Below, one piece after another: positions 25,301 to 37,300 of a stretch of 64,000 bases of DNA (positions within the stretch are counted from its first letter, which is position 1; each line of letters starts with the position of its first letter). This DNA is from Notospermus geniculatus (taxonomy: Eukaryota; Nemertea; Pilidiophora; Heteronemertea; Lineidae). The position numbers were made by a program, and so were the translations under genes. The stretch is from assembly GCA_002633025.1 (NCBI GenBank), contig NMRB01002764.1:1-64000 (forward strand), given 5' to 3'. The notes under the pieces were generated by a model. It was not told where the DNA came from. It saw only the letters and a list, made by a program, of their open reading frames with translations, and did no database searches.

Positions 25301-28300
25301 CCAGTTAACACCTGGAGCAATAGAAACAAGTTCTACCCTTAGGTTTTTATACCCTAGAAATCAAATGAGCTGATTATTTTTGACCTGAGATGTTTGGGTC
25401 ATGGTGATATCGACGTTCAATATCACGAAATTTGATATTTTGAGATAACTTGCCACATTGTCAACTGATCAACATGAAACAAGTCTTAATTCATGCCTGC
25501 TTATCCAAGGACAGGATGTGGTAAAATTCTCAGCCTCATGTGTCCGGGTGATTCAGATATCATGAGAGTTTGATACATGTATTTTCAAACTTGATAATTT
25601 GCAATATCTCTGCCCGTGGTTGAGGTAGAGACATGATATCACCCATACTTAGGTTATTGAGCATGCCCATTTTGATTATGTAATGACCTTGATGATCAGG
25701 TCAAGGTCAAACTTGATAATTTGGAATGTCTCTGTCCTTGGTAGCAGTAAAGGTTTGATAACACCCATATTTAGGTTATTTAGGATGCCAATTTCGATTA
25801 TGTAATAACCCTGATGATCATAGGTCAAGGTCAAGGTCAGAGGTCAAGGTCAAGCTTCCCAAAGAACTGATAAACAATGAAACTCAATGAACAGAAAGTG
25901 GATAGTAAAACTTATAGCACAGCAGAGACCCCTATTATCGAGAAGCTGAAGTATATTCTGGATAGCCCCATTACCCCAGCCACAGCACTGCTGAGCCTTG
26001 AGGCCAAGCGGGCTAAAATCCACTGCCCTCAACTTTACTGCGATTGGTATACACCACACACCAGGCATTACTTAAATTATGTACTGGGTGATTCTGGATT
26101 TTCCGACTTAGCTCTTAAGCCCCTTTTACACTACGTGTTTTCAACCGTGCTCGACCCGGGTCGAGCACGGCGCAGCAAAAAAGGTGATAGTGTAAATGGG
26201 TTGGCACGGCACAACTGGGCTCGGCACGGTGCTACTTTCATCCGGGCCGAACCCCCCAACAGGAGGTGGGTTCGACCCGAGTCGAGCACGGTTCCGCTGG
26301 AAAACTGCACAGTCATGACAGTGTAAACACGCTACTGGGCTCGGCCCACTTGAATGACTCGCCTTTAGTGAAGTGCGCATGCTCATTTATCAGCCTTGAA
26401 CTCAACACGTCATTGCCGCGAATGATCATGGGCGCAACCATATTGAAAATGACGGAGATTTCGTACCTCCACAGAAAGGAGAGCCGGCGATTCAGATATT
26501 GGCGCGGTTATCATGGTGCAGTGTAAATGGGGTAAAATGCTCTTTCTGAGGTGGGCCTGGCTCGGGTCAAGCACGGCACGGTTCATCCAGGCCAAAATTC
26601 TGCGTTGGAGGGTTTCCCTGTAACTTCTTGACATTCTGGGCCAATTTCACAAAGGGCATTTTAAACTAAAAATCAGCATTTTAATGTAGTTATTCAGGTT
26701 CAATTGGCCCAAAAAGCTATTTTTTTCCTTTTTGCGCTTGATCAGCGGTGTTTACCTGCAGGATTATCACACACATTGGTGTGACAAAAGAAGACAGTTG
26801 AATTACTCTAAACAATGCCTCTTTAGCGTTCACATTCATTTTTCCACGCAGGAATGTTAAATGCATGTTATTATCCTGCAGGTAAACCCCACCGACCAAG
26901 CACCGTACAGGCAGCAAAACAATACTTTTCGAGGCATTTAACCTCAACAACTATACATTAAAACTGTGATTTAGTTCAAGTGCCCTTTGCGAAATCAGCC
27001 CAATGTGTACTTTGGCAAGGCACTTCGTTCTAAACTGCTTCTCCCACCAACATGTTGTTAGTAGAACGGATGACAACATAACAAGTTACATTTATAAAGT
27101 TCTTTTTGCACATTTTGGCCCGTATTCTAGAAGCCTCCTAAACTCAAAGGTCCACTTTAAAGCTGACGTCTCCAAACAAAAAGCCCCCATGCGACGAGCA
27201 AGAGAATTGCAAACGCCTTACACCTCAAACGAAGGCTCAGAACATGATATACCCCATGACGCCAGGAGGGCGCCACCAAAAATAGATACTCTCTTATCTA
27301 TTTTTGGCGCCACCTTAATTTGTTTTCAGGCAACAGAGCTGGGGGCTTTTTGTTCGGAGACGTCAGCTTTGAAGCTTTTGTATTCTGCCCTGCAAACAAT
27401 AGCCAAACCTTAGTCAGAGTTAAGGAAGCTTCTAGAATACGGCCCTTTCATTTTCAACTAACCTTTCCTACAATGTAATTCGCAAAGTGTTTTTTCCATA
27501 ACTGGAGGAAGTACTTATACGCGATTTTTTCCTTGTCTCTGAAGATCTCGTTGATCATCCTCTCATAGTAAACCTTTTTCGAGTCGCAAACAGGAAGATA
27601 TACTTTGTTTTCATGTGGCATGAAATCGCCCATATTTCCCAGATTCAGAGTCATCCAGCCTAAAAATCACAATGAAAGTACATGTACAATTACAGTAAAT
27701 TGTCAGTTTTTAAATGGTAAATTTATTCTTGTTGATACTAGTATCAGGAATCGTGCTACTCGAGTAACACGAGTAGCCAGGTTTTCCCTCCACGCCTATT
27801 TATAGCGTATATACGCCAAAGATACAAACATTGACGCTAAGGCCACGTCTTAATGCGAATAAATTGTGCTCTTGATCCTGAAAAATGCGTGTTTTTAGCG
27901 CTTTACGTTAATAAAAAAGCATGTAAGAATGCCATGATAAATTACTGGAGGTCATTTGTTCACTAGGGCAAAAAGTGAAAGAACATTTTGTGAACACACT
28001 TTTTCTCCGATGCCCAGTGTCATTTACAATCCCCAACGGACCTGAGGATAGCTTTTACTTCTACAGTGTCGTGAACTTTTGGTTTTATTTCTCTGGGATG
28101 GAAAGAAATCACCTCAAAAACTGTTTGGTTGGATTCCTGGTGAAATTTCCTTTCCAATGACATAAAGTTTGCCCGTGTTGGTCATTTCTACGAAGATATA
28201 TTTAGCCCTGCTTGATCTGGCTTCGCGCCAAAAACCATGCAGACGATCTCCATGAGTGTGTCACCTACGATGTTTCTGGTCAGCTAGTCTGACCTAACAT

Positions 28301-31300
28301 GCCTAATGAGCAGAAATAAGCTATGATGGACACTGTGAGACGCTCAAATTGGGTCTTTTGTTCAATATTCTGTTGATTTCATTGCATAGGCCTACTTAGA
28401 TAACCATTTTGGGGCCAAGTTATCAAGATAGTTGGGACATCGAGACAGCCAATCAGAAAATTGCCTGCTTAAATATGGTGCTGTGGGCGGGAAATTTGAA
28501 TTCACTTGAGAGGCCTTTCATCATGTTCATGTCAAGGGTGGGATGAGATTTAGCTTTTACAACTTTTTGGCACTTTTGGAGTGTCCCACACTCCCTACAC
28601 TTCAGCCCCACCTATTTTGCCGCTGTGCATGCCATTTCATAACTTTCAAATGGAGACGAATCTGCGCCATCACATGATGGCTCTAGTTTGCTCAACCGTA
28701 TCATGTGCTTGGTGAAATAGGTGAAGCACAAAAATACGCTAAATGGAAATCTCAAGGAACATTATTTTGCTCAAGTAGGTTGTAAAAGCACAAAAAATGT
28801 GCTTAGTTGTGTGAAAAATGCACATTCTGAGTGCTTAGTCAAAAACTCCAAAGGAAACCCTGAGTAGCACGAGTTACAATAGAACATCACATCTTTGGAG
28901 TGTCGCTATCCATGTGATGTCATCACAGTGTCATACTTGACCTAATTTTCTACACGAGTGGAACCCTCTACCAGCCGAGGGTTGCACAGTTTGCGTTATG
29001 AAGCTAACCGCAACCTGTAGGCCTACTGCTTTCCACATTTGCAAGAAAGAAAGGCTATTCTTTTAATTAGGATTTTATTGGACACCCCTTTTAATGTTTA
29101 AAGACTCCAGCAGGTCAACTAGTTCAGCTTGCGATGACATGTAATCATATTGATATGATTTTGAAAGAAAATTAGATGGTACTGCCCGATTTGCAATTTG
29201 ATGTGCATGGCGTAAGGTTAAAGCGAATCGAAAGCGGATTTTGTTTACATTTGGATGGTGTTTGTAAACAGAAAATTCAGCCAATCAGAATGCACGAAAA
29301 TTTCTTTTGTTGACATTCTGGAGAAGTTTGTTTACATTTTTGCTGAAAATTTGTCCCCTTTCAAATTCTATTTCTAAATCAAATTTTTTCGCTTTCGATT
29401 CGCTTTAAGGTTGCGTACGGTGACGTTTTTTCAACATTTAGAAGGTTACTTTCCCACATCCATAATATGGATAATGTAAATAAAGTACCTGGCTTCCATC
29501 ATAGACAACACAAGGATCCTGCTCTGGAACCATTCTACTGTCATAGGTATTCATGGAGCAAAATGTTCTTCATATTGGCCTAACGCATGCATTTTGGAAA
29601 TTTACATCAAAATTACGAAGTCGCCATAAGTGATCAGTCATTCATCAAAACCACAATACCTAAGTATCTTTCATATAATTAATACGATTACTAAAAACTC
29701 GTAAAAGGGGTTGGGACAGAATTATTCTCACATTTGTGGCCAACAAAAAAATTCGTCTGCTATAGTGGAAGTAGGTGCATATTAGCGTACGATAAAATCT
29801 GAGTCATCAGCGTGATCAAGGACTCTTGACACACGAAAGCTAGAGCGACATTGTTTGAAATTGGTGCCATGTCCTCCATATTGAATCGTCTGCTTTTCTG
29901 CCAGACGTGTTCGATTGGTACACCTACTCGACATGCGCAGCGACATTACGCCATCGCAAGCTCGACCCATGTAGACCAAACAAAGTCGGCCTGGGAATGA
30001 TCAATCTGATTTTTGTTGTGAGGGTTTGCCTGGAAGGTTCTTTTCGATGACCAGCTCTGCCGCCCATCCAAGATGGTGGCCATCTTGAAATTGGGTTTCC
30101 ATCAATTAACTTGAGATTCCTTTGCCCAAAAACAACACACCATTCTATATTGCTCTTGTTTGCTTTTGTATCGTCATCATACATTAGGCCAGGCCCATTC
30201 AACATAAATTACTTGTTTATCATCACCGTCCGTCCCAACATTTAGCTCCCATGCCGATTTTTTTTTTATTTGATCAAATATCCAGTAGTCTTGAACGTTA
30301 GTTGGGGTGTTGATATTTTTGGTGACTGGGAGGGGAATGTCGATGGTCGTCAGCTGCCCCTGCATTCAGAGAGACTTTAGTGAAAAGTCTCTCTGAATGC
30401 AGGACAGCTGACAGGGATCTGTGGTTATAAGTATTTATTAGCAAATGCAGATATGTAGGGAAAGGGAAGGGCTGGGGAGATATTAGTCCTGCGACTAAAG
30501 TGTTCAGCAAAAAAAATAAACAGAGAAACAGACACACGAAAAAATCGCCTATCGCAAGGCTCGAACCTGGCGCCCCAGATTCATAGCCGGACGCTCTACC
30601 GATGCGCCAGCTGGCCACGTCATGATAGTGGCTGCTGAATAAATGTTTATAAATATATCCCAGCTACTCAACATATTTTTATGATGATAGAAAATGACGT
30701 CACAAATCAGAATAATCTTACAAAAATCGCATTTCACAACAACCACAGAGCAAGTCCCCAGCAAATCTGTCGGTATCTCGCTAAATAATGTATCCATCTA
30801 CGTTCACAGCCACTAAAAACGTGAACCAACCGTCCGGTATATTCCATCTGAACATTAGGTGCATATTTCCTATGAGTCCAATTCTATTGACTGACCCGTG
30901 ACAAGTCTTTGGCTAGCTTCGCTGTTGACCGCTACGCGGCGCGTTGGGCCCTTGCGTCAAGGTACCGTCCGCTCCAAATTCTTGCCCTCTGCTTCACCTT
31001 TGATTTTTGTTATTGTTCATCAAACAACCTCCTGACCTGATTTTCCCAGACCTGATGGGCTTTTGATACCATAATTGATATCCATTGCACCACCGATGAT
31101 CCTATTCCTGGCCAGAATAAACAGACCTACAGTAGCATTGGCATTGTTGATGTAGGCCCTATGAATAATATAAACGCTGTTGCATTACGATAATTTATGC
31201 ACGGGCCGTATTTAAACAACGTATTGATTATTCACTCCCCCTGTTTTCAGCCTTTTGACTAGCGCAGTGCAAAGACGTAGGTACTGTAACGCAATGGTCC

Positions 31301-34300
31301 CGGGTTCGAATCCCGTTGGTCGCATTTAGGTTTTTTTCTTTTTTCCCCTTTTTCCTTTTTTTCTTTTCTCAGAGAACTCTTTTAAATTTCTACATGGAAC
31401 AATTGGTTAACTAGAGTTGTCAGTTGAGTCTGCATGCAGACTCTGGAGTCTCCGCCACGCGTCGCATGTCACACTGGTGACTAGGCCTATAAGAGACATG
31501 CACGGCCAATTTTGACCCGCAATACCACATGAAAGAACGAATGTAAGGTTTTATTGATGAAAGTGACGTAAACTGAACCGGAAACTGTTTATTTGATGTA
31601 TTTTAATCCACTCTGCCTCGCGCAATTTGACTTCCAAAAGTGTCCGAGAATAGATTTTTCAGTGACGGCGGTCCTATTCTCGGACACCATCCCCATCCCG
31701 CCATGTCCTCGGACAGTTGCTTTTTGTGGCCAAAATGTCAAAAGGAATGACAGTTTCGTTAGGGCCTACCAAAAAACAGAATGCCGATCGGGAAATGGGG
31801 GATATGGGCCGAGGACATGAAGGATATAGGCCTAGCCGAGTTGGATGTTGGTCATGTTCGTTAGCATGTCGTCCATGTTGTCAGGCTGGGATCATACGGC
31901 AGTCGTGGCGCAAAACATCGTCGTAAACATCAGCATGGATAAATTAAACAACATACACCCGACGTGGAAATGAAAGAATACTAGTAGTCACAAATCCTGA
32001 CACCGGAATGTTTTATTGAAAGACAGTTTCGTCGAAACTTCGCGTTATATGGTGATAAAATTACGACACTGCAAGGAGCCCGTGAAGCACTGCAGAATGC
32101 ACACACGCATAGGCACGTAAGCCTCCTGGTCTGAGGTTGGTTTGGGCCGAGAAAGTTGCCGAGAAAGTTTCCTAGCTAACACAAGAGTCTCCGCTCGACC
32201 ACTACGTGGCGTGGCGGAGACTAATTAATCTTGGTGACACTGATAAAATCGGCTACAGAATCGTCACATCAACAGGGGCAAGGGCACACCCTTGTATTCG
32301 GACTCATCCACAGGGGAGTTAGCTATGCGCCCGACGAAAACCGACAGAATGCGTCACATAGGTGTCTAACACTTGGGTCATCACACAGAAACAGGCTGCA
32401 ATACCAGATGACGGACCTGACCTAGGCACCTATCGGAGTATAAGAACATCTTCCATTATCGGCCTACATATTTGAGTGATAAGACAGGTTGTCAGGGGCG
32501 TAACTAGCTTTTTTTGGCCTGGGAGGGGCCCCGGGGGAGGGGGAGTGGAAAGGTCCTCGGGAGGGGGGCAAAGACTTCCTGTGTTTTCCACACGTCTCGC
32601 TCAAATATCAAATGCCCTCCCGATCAAACATTGTTACCCAGATGAAATATCAAATATCAAAGGCCCTCCCTCCCCAATATCATAAGGTTGAATGATGATA
32701 AACAAGTAATTTATGTTGAATGGCCTCAGCATCAGATCACTTAATACATGTACTCACCAATAGCCGAAGCCGTTTTCTCCATTTGACGCTCACGTCCACC
32801 ATTTTTATGGATTACTTTTCGAACCCCATCCTTATACAGCCTTTTTACGTCTTGTAATCTTCTCTTTTTGATATTCAAAACTGTCAGGTATGCCTCCTCG
32901 CACATTTTTCTGAAATTATAATAGCACACAGCACAATGTTATAATGAGGGCATGTCCATCTTTTACAACTTGCAGGGCTTTCATAATTTCTGATGTCAGG
33001 GTGTCATTGACTTCCACCGTTTTTTCCCAATGCGTCAATGACTCCCATCCCTGGAGCCCAATGCATCACCTGACTCGATCCCTAATTTTGTGGTCAATGC
33101 GTATTGCCTTATTCACCATACAGTCTGATCTTTTTTTCCTTTTTTGACATGACGACTTCTGGGTTGGGCGTTTCAGGAATAAGGCCAGGAGCGGGATGCT
33201 GATGCGTATTTCGACGATCATATCATAATTTTAGAGCGTATTTGACTTCTTTGAAGTGCAAGGCAATGCGTATTTGACGAACACTGCTATTCTTTTCGTG
33301 CGTAAACTGAGATTTCAGTGCGTAAAATACGTCCATACGCACGCTATTGAAAGCCCTTACTTGTACCGGCAGTACTGTGCAGATGCATAAGCCAGATTCA
33401 AAGTGAACCAAAGAATTTAAACCGACAAGAATTTGTCAAGTCGGATATGAGGTTGCCATGGTTGCGTACAAATCGTACACTTTTTGCTGAACAGGATTAG
33501 TCAATTACCTTGATTTTTATTTGAAATGTATTTACTATCCGAGACAGCTGAAAATCTCATCTCACTAGTTGGGCCATATTCATGAAGGGTGCTTAGCCTA
33601 ATCAGTGTACAAATTCTGCATTACCCTACACAGGTTAAAGGCCTAGAAAACTATTGTTCTGCCTTCTGTATGCTGCCTGATCTCTGGCATTTACCACACA
33701 AGATGATCATCTAACTTTCCTGCGTCTCGGAGTTGGAGGACAAAAGAAAGTGTTGGACAAATTCTAGGAAAACCTGCCTGAGTGTTGTCCTCTTGGACTG
33801 AAGACGCCAGGACAGTTGTACGAGTGTGATTATCCTGCGGGTGAAGCGCCATACAGACATCAGACACTAGCTTTCTAGTCCTTCTTAAACATTTTAATGC
33901 AGAATTTGGATGCTGATTAGGCTAAACACCCTTTATGAATACTGGTACTAGTATGGCCCGTAGTTTCCAACTTATCCAATTAGGGAGCGTCCATTAAGTA
34001 CATGCACCAAAATGCCAATTTTTAGACCCCCTCCTCTTGTACACACATTGCACGCATTGGCTCAAACCTCCCCCCCCCTCCCCGGGCGTACACCAAGGGG
34101 CCACATTATTGCTTTTACTACCGGTACTTCATTCAGTACCACTGCGGCGCCACAGTCGGAGGGCGCTAATACATGGCACAATGGGAACCAAGCCTGTGAA
34201 CTGCTAACCTCACAGCGGAGCCGGAGTGACATCATCTGAAAACTTAAGTCAAGTTATTTCATGTATCTTCCGCCCTCACGTGCAAAATTAACACCAAGAG

Positions 34301-37300
34301 ATATTCCCTTTATTTTCATGGTACATGTATCCAACTGCATTCAAGCAGGTTTTAATTTCTTCAGATTGGTTCTCGGGTTGCGTATGTACCCAAGACTACA
34401 CCCCCCCCCCCGTACGCATAATGTACGCTTTGTACGCTTTTTCACATACCCCCTCCCCCTCTAGTGTACACGTACTTTAAATGGATGATCCCTTAGCCTA
34501 TGAAATACGCTGAAAGACGCTCGGTGAAATAATGAAAAACTGTGGTAGGTTCGTTACTTTTGTCAAACTTTGACCTCTGTGACCTTGAAAAGTATGTCAA
34601 ATCAAAAACCCGTTACAAACGATGGACGCGTGTATTCAGAAATTGAATTGGACGTCACACGTAACGGCGCCACCAGGGAAATTAATAGGTTCACCGTTTC
34701 TAAACAACTATGGCGTCATTCTTATTTTACTCGCATTGCTAATATTCGTATTGTTATACATGTAGTTTCAATCAGCAAATCCCCTTTCATGCCTTTGGGA
34801 TGAAGTATCGATATTGTCCAAAACAAAGCAACATCGCAAATTCAACGTTGTTTCTGTAAGTGCTGAAATTATACGTCGAATTCTGTGGATGGTGCGGCGT
34901 AACATGCTTTATTTCTTCCACTGCCTTCAACCAACATGCAGGCAGATGTACACGATACAGGCATGATGGACACGTTTGTACACAAGTGCATGATTCACTG
35001 ATGTCGCGTCATTGACGGAGCATCCTCCAGTTCGAGGTATTTTATAATAGAAATTCAACCCGATGCAGAGGGTGTTGGTTGCGAGACACCAAATCCGCTC
35101 GGGTGGAGCAAAAATTCCATCCAAACCCTCAGCGAAGCGCCTCGAGTTGGGACTACATTTTACATGTAGCTCCACCCTCGCGGGTTTGGTGTCGCAACCA
35201 AGACCCTCCGCCTTGGGTTGAATTCCTTAAACTTCACCATCATTAACACTTTCCACGTCCTCACTCTGTTGTCATCACTTGGACCTCAGGATGGCCATGT
35301 CGATTTAGAGGAATCAGAGGAAAATTCAGTCTGCAGCCCATCAGACACTAACCATCACACCGTTATCATGTACTAAATATATAAATACAGCCACGTGATC
35401 AAGTTAATATCATAATTGCTTTAGTGGAACTTGCATTTCGGCCCTTTTTCTCCTAAAGTGTTGGCATTCGGCCCTCAAGTCATTAGACTATCTTATCACC
35501 AACCTCGATTATGATGTGTTTATTATAACAACTCAATAGCCCAGGAAATGTTGTGAATTGTCTATTCTGGTAATTTTATACTTTATCAATATCATACGGT
35601 GATTTTCTGGATTTTCCAGCCCGATTCCTCTGATTCCTCTAAATCGACATGGCCCTCAGGATTTTACAAATACAATGATGAGAATGTCTTCGAAATCCCC
35701 CCACTTTTTACTTACCGCCCTTCAATCATGAAATTGCATATAACTTCATTGTCTGACAGGAAGGCATGCTGGTGCAATTCATCTAACAGCCACTGCCGTT
35801 GATCCACTTCATTTTTCGAACTGATGAACTTTTCTTTGGAACTAATTGTGCGTGGTGACAGGTCCCATAAACACTTGGCTGCACAACATTGCAGATCATA
35901 TAGTTCAATGATTTCTGCATCATTGCGGTTCAATCGGTGTCTTGACCTTTGATTGGTATCTAAAAGGACAAAAGCAAAGTGTGCTTATTCACACACAGCA
36001 TAAAATTTACGAAAAGAAAAATACATAAGTGCCAACATTTTTGTCTGTAAGTTGCTGTAACCTAGAGGTACATGTGTACAAAGTTTCAACACAACAGTTC
36101 AAACCATTATCAAAATATAGCCCTTTGAAATTTTTCACAAAACACCCCCTGGAGGCCAAAATAGGAATCCAACCGTGCTCAAAATCGAACTCGGCCTACA
36201 TCTTAGGCCCATATATACACCCACCAAAGACCAAAAAGATTCGTCAAAAAATAAAGGCGGTAGAGCGCTAACAAACCAAGTTTACGTACATGTACGTACG
36301 GACTGACGCACGACAGACCACCACTCAATGACCCCAACCACAGCTTTAGCCCTGCTGGGCCTTGCGGCCAAGCAGGCTAAAAAGTGCTCCACCAGGTTAT
36401 CCAAAATGCTACCAGGTGGTACTTATTTTTATAAATGAAATGGTCCATGGACCATGTGGTCACCCGTTGGACATAGGGTAATGACAGAGAGAGGCACATG
36501 TCAAGTTATTGGTCAAGTTATTCCCAAGTTGCAGGACTGCAATGATTGTTTTTTGGGTTATTGCCACCTGGCGGCAATATTGGATATGTCTGATTGGGCC
36601 AAAAGTTCACATGCACATAATAAAGGTCATCTACAGGGAGCCACATAGCACATTTGAGCGCTCTGGGTCAAGTCGTTCCTGAGTTATAGCACATTCAATG
36701 ATTTTCGGGTTACGCCAGCTGGCGGCCATATTGGAAGTTTAATCAGGCCGAAATTTGACGTGCTTGTAAAGGTCACCTAGAGGGAGGTAAATATCAAGTT
36801 TGAGCACTCTGGGTCAAGCCGTTCCTGAGTTATATAGCACTTGGATGATTTTCAGGTTACGCCACCTGGCGGCCATATTGGATGTCCGCTCGGGCCGAAA
36901 CTGGGTATTTTTGAAGGTACCCCTCTAATACATGTTTATGCAAGATATGAAGACGCTCGGTGAAATAATGAAGAATTGTGGCAGGTTCGTTACTTTTGTA
37001 GAACTTTTATCTCTGTGACCTTGGGAAGTAGGTCAAATCAAAAACCCTGTTAATGTTATGTATCAGTGTTCTAGCCAGGCCAGTTTTACAGGGCGGTACA
37101 ACCCTGTTCAAAATTCAGAGGTCATTTTACCGCCCTATTGAAAAATGTAACTTGCAGTGCATTTTCTATTAGATCACCCTGTTTGAATTTCACTCCCGCC
37201 CTGTTTGAAAATCCAGGGCCTAATGCTACGTTCACACTATGTTCCTGGTCACCACGGCAGCCCCGTTTGCCCGAAACGTAGTGCTCCGTGGGATTTTGGC

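Larger units (their letters stand above)
25970..27660. repeat. Second long copy of the 22490-24134 segment
   Basis: Starts at CCCCAGCCACAGCACTGCTG, includes the element pair 26638-27000 and 27117-27445, and ends with exon 7. It differs from the first copy by point changes, a MITE-like insertion at about 26118-26615, and the lack of the SINE-like insertion. The copies therefore diverged after duplication, or are old haplotypes. Confidence 0.8.

Noticed and set aside
25877-26386. 149- and 81-codon frames on opposite strands
   Set aside because: Both arise from the GC-rich palindromic words of the inserted element and have mirrored content.
29505-29560. Possible extra exon between exons 6 and 7
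   Set aside because: It ends at a GTACTT donor-like site, but exons 6 and 7 already join in phase, and the acceptor and frame of this piece are not convincing.
30543-30618. tRNA gene on the minus strand
   Set aside because: A and B boxes are present, but the acceptor and anticodon stems do not pair, and the sequence is part of a ~680-bp repeat found twice.
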